In this document: positions 19,279-28,083 of the stretch, piece after piece
Numbering within the stretch: position 1 is the stretch's first letter
Layout: every line of letters starts with the position of its first letter
Assembly (NCBI GenBank): GCA_016714765.1
Contig: JADKCF010000010.1
Span: 62,001-126,000, forward strand
Direction: 5' to 3'
Source: Saprospiraceae bacterium
Lineage (GTDB): Bacteria; Bacteroidota; Bacteroidia; Chitinophagales; Saprospiraceae
DNA length: 64,000 bases
The notes under the pieces: model-generated
What the model saw: the letters and a program-made list of their open reading frames with translations, nothing else
What the model was told of the DNA's origin: nothing
Database searches by the model: none
Made by a program: the position numbers and the translations under genes

Positions 19279-19311
19279 TTGGTTAAATCTGCAAATGGAA
19301 TATTACCTTTG
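19279..19311 (+). promoter_or_regulatory. Promoter of pgi
   Basis: TTTTTG ending at 19281, a 22-base spacer, then TACCTTTG at 19304-19311 (TAnnTTTG). The ATG at 19336 lies 25 bases downstream. The promoter sits inside the longest possible pgi frame (from 19279), which excludes that upstream start. Confidence 0.65.
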
Positions 19312-19335
19312 CAGCTAAATTTTTGTTTAAATCAT

Positions 19336-20984
19336 ATGTTACACAACATCAATCCCACAACAACTTCTGCTTGGCGCAAACTGATAAAGCACCACAAATC
19401 CATAAATAGTGTAAAAATAAAGGAGCTTTTCGAAAAGCAGGATGACAGATTTGAAACGTTTTCTATTACTTCAGGAAATATGCTCCTGGATTATTCAAAA
19501 AATATATTGACTGAAGAATCTTTATCATTGTTGATAAAACTAGCTAAAGAATGTAAACTCAAGGATGCAATAGAGGCAATGTTTTCAGGACAAAAAATCA
19601 ATGTCACCGAAAATAGAGCTGTACTACACACTGCTCTGAGAAATAAATCCGGTCAACCGGTATACTCAGACAATAAAAACATAATGCCAGAAATCAAAGC
19701 CGTTCAGATCAAAATGAAGCAATTCTGCTCTCAGGTCATTTCAGGCAAATGGAAAGGGTACACAGGGGCGCCTATCACTGACATTGTAAATATAGGTATT
19801 GGGGGCTCTGACCTTGGTCCAGTAATGGTAACAGAAGCTTTAAAGCCATATAAAAGTCGCCTGAATGTCCATTTTGTATCCAATATAGATGCCTCGCATA
19901 TAGCTGAAGTTACAAGAAATCTGGACTTGAAGACTACGATGTTTCTCATTGCTTCCAAGACTTTTACTACTCAGGAAACCATGACAAATGCATATACCGC
20001 CAGATCTATGTTTCTGGAAGTAGCCAAAGATGAAGCTCATATCAAAAAACATTTTATAGCCCTCTCCACCAATCAGAAGGAGGTAGAAAAATTTGGTATC
20101 GATCCTGAAAATATGTTTGAATTCTGGGATTGGGTTGGAGGTAGGTATTCTCTCACGTCAGCCATAGGACTTTCTATTGCTTTGGCTATAGGATTTGAAA
20201 ACTTTGATGCGCTGCTCAAAGGATTTCATACTATGGACAAACATTTCAGGAAAACACCATTTGACAAAAATATACCTGTCATCCTGGCTCTTATTGGCAT
20301 TTGGTATACAAATTTTTTTGGTGCTGAATCAGAAGCTATTCTTCCTTACGATCAGTATCTCCATAGATTTGCTGCATATTTTCAGCAGGGGAACATGGAG
20401 AGCAATGGTAAAAGTACTGACCGAAACGGTCAGTCTGTCAACTATCCTACCGGACCAATCATATGGGGTGAACCAGGAACCAACGGTCAGCACGCCTTCT
20501 ACCAGTTAATACATCAGGGTACAAGACTCATTCCTTGTGATTTTATAGCACCTGCTGTTTCTCACCATCCTATTGGTCATCATCATACATTGCTCATGTC
20601 CAATTTTTCGCTCAGACACAGGCGCTTATGTGGGGGAAAACAAGAGATGAAGTTATTTCTGAATTTGAAAAAGCCGGTAAAAAACCAGAAGATTATTTAC
20701 CACTAGTCCCTTTCAAAGTTTTTGAGGGCAACCGCCCAACCAATTCAATCCTTGTCAAACAAATAGATCCTGAAACCCTCGGCCAGCTTATCGCTATGTA
20801 TGAACATAAAATATTTGTGCAGGGTGTCATATGGAATATATACAGCTTCGACCAATGGGGTGTAGAACTTGGGAAACAGCTTGCAGGCAAAATCGTGCCC
20901 GAGTTGAGTTCTGCTGAAAAAACTAAGGTTTTCGATGGTTCCACCAATGGACTGATCAATGCATGGAAAGCCATGAAGCAGTAA
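19336..20984 (+). CDS. pgi: Glucose-6-phosphate isomerase (frameshift at 20604-20608)
   Basis: Interconverts glucose 6-phosphate and fructose 6-phosphate in glycolysis. Repaired length is about 549 residues, the length of the E. coli enzyme. Seen: NIGIGGSDLGP near residue 155, TSKTFTTQET (read here as ASKTFTTQET) near 210, GGRYSLTSAIGL near 270, GQHAFYQLIHQGT near 385, and the C-terminal WGVELGKQLA. In the T run at 20604-20608 there are five T where the conserved SNFFAQTQALMWGK needs six, so the frame breaks and reads to a false stop at 20706. The second part continues in another frame to 20984. A single homopolymer deletion explains it, most likely an assembly error. Confidence 0.93.
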
Positions 20985-21113
20985 GAAGCATTACTACAAT
21001 ATCCAAATTTAGCTGGCGTCTGCTTTTATAAAAATGCAGATAACTGATTATAAATAAGAAGTCTCTGAACAATTTCCAAAAAGTATTATTACTTGGTCAA
21101 AAGGTAAAGGCTT

Positions 21114-23354
21114 ATGTTTATAAAATACAGAACTGCCATCATCAGCATATTTGTTTTATTTGCTATCATTAGTGGTTATTATACTACACAACTAAAATTC
21201 GGCTTTTCTTTTGAGCAATTTTTCCCCAAAGGAGATCCGGATCTTGAGTTTTATAAAAATTTTGCCAAAGATTTCGAGTCTGACGATAGTTTTCTACTTA
21301 TTGGCATAGAAAATAAACCCACGGTTTTTGATTCTTCATTTTTGTCTCGTTTTCATGAGTTGAGTCTTGAACTCAGAAATATTGACTATATCACCAAGGT
21401 ACAGAGTTTAACCATGATAGAGTCACCTGTCCGGACGCCTTTTGGAATTTCTACCATACCTCTCATACATATGGACAACCCTTCCTATTATGAGCAGGAT
21501 AAAAAAACGGTGACTCAAGATGCCCGATTTGTTTACAATCTCATCGACAGCAATGCGACTTCTCTGGTGATAGCAGCAAAAACAAAGGAAAACATCGATA
21601 TGGCTGAATCCAGAGTGCTGACCGATTCGGTGGATTCCTTGATAAATAAATTTGGTTTTTCGAGCCATGCCCACATTCTGGGACGGGCCTATTTCCAGCG
21701 TGAGCTTGTTGATTTTCAGATCAGAGAGATAATCATGGCATTTATTGCATCCCTAGTATTGGTTACACTGATCATGATCCTGATATATCGCAGACCCATA
21801 GGTATTTTAATTGCGTTGGGTAGTATAGCGCTGGGTTTATTGCTTTTTACAGGGTATCTGGGTTTTACAGGTACAGAGTTAAATGCCATATCTGCATTGT
21901 TTCCGGTGATCATGCTCATAGTGGGGTCATCAGATGTGATTCATATTTTTTCAAAGTATGTAGATGAACTCAACCATGGCAGAGATAAGGAACTGGCCAT
22001 GCAAGTCACTATAAAAGAAATAGGTATGGCTACATTTATGACCTCGTTTACGACAGCAATAGGTTTTGCTTCGCTGATGACCTCAAGGCTACAAACCATC
22101 AGCGATTTCGGATGGAGTGCAGCTATCGGTGTAATGATAGCTTATGTAACAGTTATATTTTTTACTACTTCCCTGCTCTCCCTCTATGATAAAGAAAAAA
22201 TTATCAAAGAAAATTATCACCATTCCCGATGGGATGCCATACTTGGGAAAATCTTTTTTATCAATGATAAGAAGCAGAAAAATATCTTTACAATTACTAT
22301 TTTGCTCATGCTGGTTTTTATAGCTGGTATAACCCAAATCAGTACCAATTATAATATCGAAAACAATCTTCCACGTGGAGCCAAAGTCACTGAAGACTTT
22401 AAATTTTTTGAATCCAATTATGCAGGATTCCGGCCATTGGAGTTTGCAATAACTTCAAAAACAGATGAAAAAGCCGACGATTTCAAAATTCTCCAAGAGG
22501 TGGATAAGCTGGAAGAAAAAGTAAAATCTACAGGAGTCATCAAATCGTCGCTCTCTCTGGCTACCATATACCGGAGTATTAACAAAATGAACCATGCCAA
22601 CAGTGATTCATTCTATGTGTTTCCTGAATCAGAAGAAGACTTCAATGCTTCCAAAAAACTGATAGATAATGTCATTAGCGAAGAGTCCAATATTCTGGTT
22701 AATGAATCCAAAACTAAAACAAGGATATCTGCCAGAATTACTGATATAGGCGCTGACAAAATAAAAGCACTTGGCACAGAATTAGACCATTGGGTAGATA
22801 CCCACATTGATACTAGCCTTATATCTGTAAGACGCACCGGCACAGGCCTCATACTGGATAAAAATGCCGAATATGTGACCACTAATCTTTTGCAGGGAAT
22901 TGTCATTTCCATTCTTATCATTGCTCTTTTGATGGGTTTCTTATTTGGTTCTTTTAAGATGTTGATCATAGCGCTCATTCCAAATTTGATACCTCTGTTC
23001 TTTGCTGGTGCTGTTTTGGGGTATTTTGGCATCGAACTGGATGCAGGGGTTGCTATTATGTTCACCATTATTTTTGGTATCGCTGTAGATGATACAATCC
23101 ATTTTCTTACCAGATTTAAGATTTGTATCGCCAGTGGTTTGAGTCAAAAAGAAGCTATCAGAAAAACCATTTTTGAAACCGGAAAAGCTATCATTTTTAC
23201 GTCAGTCATCTTGTTTTTTGGCTTTTTTACTATGATCTTTTCAGTAAATCCACCGACTTTTACTGTGGGTATATTGATATCAGTGACGCTCTTCAGTGCA
23301 TTGATTTGTGATCTTTTGCTTTTGCCTGCATTGATCATGCGTTTTATAAAATAA
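21114..23354 (+). CDS. RND superfamily exporter with two MMPL domains
   Basis: 746 residues with about 12 membrane segments in two halves, each a single helix, a periplasmic domain and five helices. Seen: N-terminal TM at about 6-25, the GRAYFQREL loop, a cluster of helices at about 205-370 with GSSDVIHIF, then the second half with GIAVDDTIHFLTRF near residue 650, the conserved RND motif of charged residues inside a helix. This SSD-type subgroup moves lipids or hydrophobic compounds, driven by protons; the substrate here is unknown. No membrane-fusion or outer-membrane partner is adjacent. It converges with the next gene with a 6-base gap. Confidence 0.85.
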   Translation: MFIKYRTAIISIFVLFAIISGYYTTQLKFGFSFEQFFPKGDPDLEFYKNFAKDFESDDSFLLIGIENKPTVFDSSFLSRFHELSLELRNIDYITKVQSLTMIESPVRTPFGISTIPLIHMDNPSYYEQDKKTVTQDARFVYNLIDSNATSLVIAAKTKENIDMAESRVLTDSVDSLINKFGFSSHAHILGRAYFQRELVDFQIREIIMAFIASLVLVTLIMILIYRRPIGILIALGSIALGLLLFTGYLGFTGTELNAISALFPVIMLIVGSSDVIHIFSKYVDELNHGRDKELAMQVTIKEIGMATFMTSFTTAIGFASLMTSRLQTISDFGWSAAIGVMIAYVTVIFFTTSLLSLYDKEKIIKENYHHSRWDAILGKIFFINDKKQKNIFTITILLMLVFIAGITQISTNYNIENNLPRGAKVTEDFKFFESNYAGFRPLEFAITSKTDEKADDFKILQEVDKLEEKVKSTGVIKSSLSLATIYRSINKMNHANSDSFYVFPESEEDFNASKKLIDNVISEESNILVNESKTKTRISARITDIGADKIKALGTELDHWVDTHIDTSLISVRRTGTGLILDKNAEYVTTNLLQGIVISILIIALLMGFLFGSFKMLIIALIPNLIPLFFAGAVLGYFGIELDAGVAIMFTIIFGIAVDDTIHFLTRFKICIASGLSQKEAIRKTIFETGKAIIFTSVILFFGFFTMIFSVNPPTFTVGILISVTLFSALICDLLLLPALIMRFIK

Positions 23355-23360
23355 AAAGCG

Positions 23361-25367
23361 CTACTTTACAAAAATGATCTCAGTGATCTTGTCGCCTTGC
23401 TGTATTTTGTGTACTACATCCATACCTTCTATCACTCTTCCGAAAATGGTATAATTGCCATCCAGATGAGGCGTGGCAGAGTGGGTTATAAACCATTGTG
23501 TGCTTTCGGTATGATTTCCGGCAGAAGCCATTCCTGCGAATCCCTCACTTTTAAAATAGGTTTGTGGTAATTCAGATCTGATTGTATAATCCATTGATCC
23601 ATAACCATCGCCTCTGGGACATCCTGTCTGAATTACAAAATTAGGTACAACGCGATGGAAAACTTTGCCGTTATAAAATTTTTCATTGATCAGCTTTACA
23701 AAATTGGCTACAGTAGCAGGTGCTGTGTTTTTATCGAGCTGGATTCTGATAAGTCCCTGGGTGGTTTTGATGGCTGCTATACTGGAATCGCCCACTCCCT
23801 GCAGGATAGTCCAGTCTATGGGATGGTTGTATCCTACCTTTTCAGGTTTAAACTCCTGTCCTTCCATATAGGCAATACAGGATTTCAGCTCGTTGTATGC
23901 TTCTATTTCCTGAGGGAGTTTGAGTTTGGCAAGGGCATCTTTCATAAATGTCAGATCTTTAAGCCATTCCTTCCATTGCAAGGTGCTCTCTCTGAGTATG
24001 CTCGAAGCAACAGCTATTTGTCCTGCATCACCGGACGATACAGCCGTAGCCAGTGTATTGAGCATTTCTGCTTTTACTTTTCCGAATCCGTTGCCAAAAG
24101 CTTTAAAAAATAGTGGGCTTTTTAAGATGTTTCCGATACCTTCTAAAGTTGCAATTTTGACTATCTGATCCTTTTCGGTACTGTATATTTGCGCCAGTAA
24201 CGCATAATTGTATGGATCCTTGCTGAGGGCATCTATATAAGCTGCTTTGCCATAAAGAGATGCTTCGTTTTTGATGTTTTTCTGGATGCGCTCCGAAAAA
24301 GCTACTTTGCTTTTAGTAAAATACAGCGCTGTATTTGCCAGTACAGCCCCGTTCATTTTTGCCCTCACTTGCCAGGGTATGGAAATGGTATCATAACTGG
24401 CATAAAGCGGAACATCTTCTATAAAACCATTGGTAGTCAGAATACTTGCAGCAGTCGAGGCTATATGCAGATTTTCGTTCTTCAGATGACTGATGACGAT
24501 GTCTTTAATGTCTGCATACGGGAAATTGCCCAAAGCTCTCATTATATTACATTTGACCCTATAGTCCGTCTCTGCTATCATGGCAGTCTTCAAAGATGGA
24601 AGTAATTCTGGGTCTTTGGTTTTGCCAAATGCGGTAGCAATTGCCATTCGTATGTCGGGATTACGTTCTTTACTAAAAATATCTGTGAGCCTCACTTTGG
24701 ATGTGCTCAGGTTGATATCCTTTGCTCGAGCCAGATACTGTGCGGCCAGGATTTTAATATCTTTTGGCACTGCATCCGTATATAATAAATCCACCATGCG
24801 GGAAGTTCCTTCTTCACAGGTGATGCTGCGTAAAGCCATCCTGAAGATGGCTCTGGCTTGACCCAATAATAAAAGAGTATCGGTGCTTCGATAGGTTTTG
24901 ACAGTTGCCAATGCCTTCAAGTCACTTAGTGTGCCTGTTTTACCCACAGATTCCAGGATGTTGGCATTAAACAGATTGTTGATTTCCAAAGTATCTTTAC
25001 CCCTGAAAAAACTAATAAGTCTATCTGTTATTTTTGGATCTGCTGTTTGTCCTATAGCATAAGCTGCTGCTGATCTCACTTGTAATACCGGGTCTTTGAG
25101 CATTATTATCAAAGAGTCATTGTTTTCAGCACCTTTTATAGACGAAAATGCTGTAATCGCCTGATACCTGTAAGCAGGGTTTTTATGCCTGAAATATTGG
25201 TATAACCCCTTGATATCTTGTTTGTCTTGAAGGTCAATGATTTTTTGCAATTCCGGATCGGACATAGAAATGTTAATATCCGTGATCTGATTGGAATTGT
25301 CAGGAACACACGAAGACCAAAAACAGCAAATCATCAAAGCTGTACATATAAAAATGACATTTTTCAT
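23361..25367 (-). CDS. HEAT-repeat lipoprotein with C-terminal cyclophilin-type peptidyl-prolyl isomerase domain
   Basis: About 668 residues from ATG 25367. A GTG at 25394 would add nine residues. The signal MKNVIFICTALMICCFWSSC has a lipobox Cys. Residues about 30-510 are HEAT-like repeats (SIKGAENNDSLIIMLKDPVLQVRSAAAYAIGQ is one, quoted in part here as LQVRSAAAYAIGQ). Residues about 520-668 are a cyclophilin: FHRVVPNFVIQTG holds the catalytic Arg, and STQWFITHSATPHLDGNY matches the active-site groove. It is probably a periplasmic folding factor that holds a client on the solenoid. A TAATTTTG element on the minus strand at 25443-25450 may be its promoter. Confidence 0.88.
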   Translation of the reverse strand: MKNVIFICTALMICCFWSSCVPDNSNQITDINISMSDPELQKIIDLQDKQDIKGLYQYFRHKNPAYRYQAITAFSSIKGAENNDSLIIMLKDPVLQVRSAAAYAIGQTADPKITDRLISFFRGKDTLEINNLFNANILESVGKTGTLSDLKALATVKTYRSTDTLLLLGQARAIFRMALRSITCEEGTSRMVDLLYTDAVPKDIKILAAQYLARAKDINLSTSKVRLTDIFSKERNPDIRMAIATAFGKTKDPELLPSLKTAMIAETDYRVKCNIMRALGNFPYADIKDIVISHLKNENLHIASTAASILTTNGFIEDVPLYASYDTISIPWQVRAKMNGAVLANTALYFTKSKVAFSERIQKNIKNEASLYGKAAYIDALSKDPYNYALLAQIYSTEKDQIVKIATLEGIGNILKSPLFFKAFGNGFGKVKAEMLNTLATAVSSGDAGQIAVASSILRESTLQWKEWLKDLTFMKDALAKLKLPQEIEAYNELKSCIAYMEGQEFKPEKVGYNHPIDWTILQGVGDSSIAAIKTTQGLIRIQLDKNTAPATVANFVKLINEKFYNGKVFHRVVPNFVIQTGCPRGDGYGSMDYTIRSELPQTYFKSEGFAGMASAGNHTESTQWFITHSATPHLDGNYTIFGRVIEGMDVVHKIQQGDKITEIIFVK

Positions 25368-25442
25368 CCGTTTATTTTTTAATTTGGTATTCACTGAATA
25401 TTATTAACCTGTCACAGCTAGATTAACACCCTTAAAAAGCAT

Positions 25443-25450
25443 CAAAATTA
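25443..25450 (-). promoter_or_regulatory. -7 element for the HEAT-cyclophilin gene
   Basis: On the minus strand TAATTTTG matches TAnnTTTG, about 75 bases before the ATG at 25367. It lies 34 bases from the divergent smpB -7 element, so the two promoters share one short control region. Confidence 0.45.
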
Positions 25451-25483
25451 GTCTTTTTTCATCAATAGGAGCTAATAAAGTCT

Positions 25484-25491
25484 TATCTTTG
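25484..25491 (+). promoter_or_regulatory. -7 element for smpB
   Basis: TATCTTTG matches TAnnTTTG, 22 bases before the smpB ATG. No -33 match is clear. Confidence 0.5.
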
Positions 25492-25513
25492 CCAACCTTA
25501 TTATAAAAAATCA

Positions 25514-25978
25514 ATGGGTAAAAAGTTAATTACCAAAGAGATTATCAACAGAAAGGCAAAATTTGAGTTTAGCTTCATACAGCAGTATGAATCAGGGCTT
25601 GTATTGACCGGGACTGAAGTAAAAGCACTCAGACTGGGCCTCGCCAATCTCAATGACGCTTACTGCCTTTTTGATCATGGCAATCTTGTAGTCAAAAATA
25701 TGTTTATCGCCGAGTACGATCACGGAACCATATATAATCATGACTCTCGTAGAGACAGACGACTACTACTAAAAAAAGCTGAATTGAAAAAACTGGAACG
25801 AAGGGTGACTGAAAAGGGGTACACCATTGTCCCTTACAGGTTATATTTTACAGACAGAGGTTTTGCCAAGCTGGAAATCGCTCTGGCTCAAGGTAAAAAA
25901 GCTTTTGATAAAAGGGAAAGTATAAAAGAAAGAGACAGCAAACGCGATATGGACAGGCTAAAAAAAATTAAACTATAA
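25514..25978 (+). CDS. smpB: SsrA-binding protein SmpB
   Basis: Binds tmRNA and delivers it to stalled ribosomes for trans-translation. 154 residues, standard length. Seen: FIQQYESGLVLTGTEVKALR near the N-terminus, LVVKNMFIAEYDHG, and the basic C-terminal tail KKAFDKRESIKERDSKRDMDR, which folds in the ribosomal A site. I did not find the ssrA RNA gene in this window. Confidence 0.97.
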   Translation: MGKKLITKEIINRKAKFEFSFIQQYESGLVLTGTEVKALRLGLANLNDAYCLFDHGNLVVKNMFIAEYDHGTIYNHDSRRDRRLLLKKAELKKLERRVTEKGYTIVPYRLYFTDRGFAKLEIALAQGKKAFDKRESIKERDSKRDMDRLKKIKL

Positions 25979-26013
25979 TTAATTAGCCCTTGCTGAGCGC
26001 TAGTTGTAACCTG

Positions 26014-27171
26014 CTACGAGCGCAGCATAAGAAATATAGTTTTAACCGCTGCCTTCATAAATTTTAATACAGGTTGTGTATTCATCATAATCCTCATATC
26101 ATCCTCCCAGCTGCTGCTCTGATCCAGAAAACGGAAAATATGTTGAATGTTATTACTCCTGAATATGGAAGTAAATATTTCTGATCCTGTATTATTATCA
26201 TCATAAAGTACTTTCAGAAAAATCAAATCAAAATACCAGTGTCTGGTTCGTTGGTGAAAAGACTTGAAGTTTTTTTCCTTTTTAAGAAAATCGATCAATA
26301 ATTTTGTAGTTTTCGTAGTATTTGCAAAAGTGTATCCCGTACTTGCCTTCGTCCATCCCCCGGCACTACCTATGTACATGACCCGAGAAGTGTTGTGTAT
26401 TTCGAATGGATAACACGTCATGGGAATATTGCCCTGTTCTTTTTCAATGATACTATATTCCTGAATTCCCTTTTTTAGAAGATATGCGCTGATTTCCTGT
26501 TCATATTCTTCTACTGACAGCAGCGTTTCAGAAAAAAGGGTGTATTCGACCAGTGCTTCAGTGGATGAAACCGGTAGCATGTACATGAACCTCGTATTGC
26601 CTTTTTGGGGTATGTCAAAATCCATAAAAGTGGCCTTGAATTCATTGAATTCAGGGGTCGGTGTCTTGATAAACCATCCTATAAAATGTTGTTTTAAATA
26701 TGGATATTCCGGTTTGCTTTTGATGATTCCTGCATCAAAAATGCTGCTAAAAGCTTTGTTGCCCACAAATGAATGTGATTTTGTAATAACAACCACCTCT
26801 GTCTCAGCCTCCCTAATTTCAACTATTTTGTCCTTTACAATCTTGAATCCTGCATGCTTATGTATATGCTGATACATATACTGATACAGGTTTTTACTAC
26901 GCAACATCTTATACCTGTAATTCATAAGGTCCACAGTAGTGCTAAAAGACGGACTTCCGAAATAAATTTGGCCCCATTCTTTTGTCAGCAAATGATCCCA
27001 CTCCCCTGGTCCCTCTTCCCAGTAGCACCATGTTTTGTCATTTTCTGTTTTGTAGTCTTTATCAATGATCAGAATTTTTTTATTTTCAAAATAGGGATCT
27101 GTACTCATCCTGTAAGCCAGCATGAGGCCTGATGCACCGGAGCCACATATGATAAAATCGTATGAAGACAT
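26014..27171 (-). CDS. crtY: Lycopene beta-cyclase
   Basis: Flavoprotein that cyclises lycopene ends to form beta-carotene. 385 residues, family length. The N-terminal dinucleotide motif is FIICGSGASGLMLAYRM, then TWCYWEEG near residue 45 and a late IGSAGGWTKASTGYTF motif typical of the CrtY family. It is isolated from other carotenoid genes (no crtB, crtI or crtZ here). It converges with smpB; the 35-base gap contains an imperfect GC-rich inverted repeat overlapping the crtY end, which I do not call a terminator. Expected effect: a yellow-orange pigment. Confidence 0.9.
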   Translation of the reverse strand: MSSYDFIICGSGASGLMLAYRMSTDPYFENKKILIIDKDYKTENDKTWCYWEEGPGEWDHLLTKEWGQIYFGSPSFSTTVDLMNYRYKMLRSKNLYQYMYQHIHKHAGFKIVKDKIVEIREAETEVVVITKSHSFVGNKAFSSIFDAGIIKSKPEYPYLKQHFIGWFIKTPTPEFNEFKATFMDFDIPQKGNTRFMYMLPVSSTEALVEYTLFSETLLSVEEYEQEISAYLLKKGIQEYSIIEKEQGNIPMTCYPFEIHNTSRVMYIGSAGGWTKASTGYTFANTTKTTKLLIDFLKKEKNFKSFHQRTRHWYFDLIFLKVLYDDNNTGSEIFTSIFRSNNIQHIFRFLDQSSSWEDDMRIMMNTQPVLKFMKAAVKTIFLMLRS

Positions 27172-27263
27172 GAAAGATAAAATAAAACATCCTAACTTTA
27201 ATAAGCCAAAAAAGTTTTAATCATTACTGCCTGAAATTGTTTTTATAACAGAATTAACTATCA

Positions 27264-28022
27264 TCAAGCTTGCAAAAAAGCGGCTATAGCATCTTTGGCA
27301 AAATCTGAAAGTATGAGGCGTCCGCTCATCTCAGCTCTTTGTTCCAGGTGCAAATCCCAATGATCAGTGCCTTCCCAAAAGATTTGTTTTAGCTGCATGA
27401 GTGCTGACGGATTTTTTTTCACCAAATCAGAGGTAAAATGATCAATGTAAGCATCCAGCTGTTCCACAGTATCAAAAACTTCAGTGAATAATCCTTTTTG
27501 TTTTCCCCATTCAGCAGTCTGCCATTCGGTAGCATTGATAGCCATCTGACTGAATGCAGAAAGGCCAATTTTGCGCTCCACTGCTGGTCCAATGACAAAT
27601 GGCCCTATCCCCACTGCCAGTTCTGAAAGCCGGATAGATGCATACTTGGTAGCCATACTGTAGTCACAGGCAGCGGCAAGACCGACACCTCCTCCTACTG
27701 CTTTGCCGTGCACACGACCAATGACTATTTTCGGGCATTTGCGGATAGCATTGATAACACCTGCAAAACCCATAAAAAATTTCTTACCTGTTTCAAAATC
27801 CTGAATAGATGACAGTTCATTAAAACTGGCACCTGCACAAAATGATCTATCGCCCTCACTTTTCAGTATAATCAATATTGTATTTTCGTCTGCACCCGCT
27901 TGATTTATATGAGATACCAATTCAGCGAGTAGATGGCCTGGTAAAGAATTCTGAGCTGGATGAAAGAACTCTATCGTAGTGATATGGTTATCAAAGTGAG
28001 AGGTGATGTATCCGTTTGACAT
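27264..28022 (-). CDS. Enoyl-CoA hydratase/isomerase family protein (phenylacetate-type context)
   Basis: Crotonase fold, 252 residues. The oxyanion-hole region FCAGASF and GKAVGGGVGLAAACD are visible. At the position where crotonase has its first catalytic Glu (GGGCE) this protein has GGGVG, while the second Glu is kept in LSELAVGIGP. This pattern fits an isomerase or another crotonase activity better than a plain hydratase. It lies 61 bases downstream of paaZ on the same strand, so a role like PaaF/PaaG in the phenylacetyl-CoA pathway is plausible. The paaABCDE oxygenase genes are not in the window. Confidence 0.82.
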   Translation of the reverse strand: MSNGYITSHFDNHITTIEFFHPAQNSLPGHLLAELVSHINQAGADENTILIILKSEGDRSFCAGASFNELSSIQDFETGKKFFMGFAGVINAIRKCPKIVIGRVHGKAVGGGVGLAAACDYSMATKYASIRLSELAVGIGPFVIGPAVERKIGLSAFSQMAINATEWQTAEWGKQKGLFTEVFDTVEQLDAYIDHFTSDLVKKNPSALMQLKQIFWEGTDHWDLHLEQRAEMSGRLILSDFAKDAIAAFLQA

Positions 28023-28083
28023 ATTTGTCTGTTTTTTGTTTATTTAAAAGGTTTTAGATGCAGAAAAAATCCTACTTTTTCTT

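Noticed and set aside
25984..26032. GC-rich imperfect inverted repeat between smpB and crtY
   Set aside because: It overlaps the crtY coding end, has bulges and no T run, so I do not call it a terminator.
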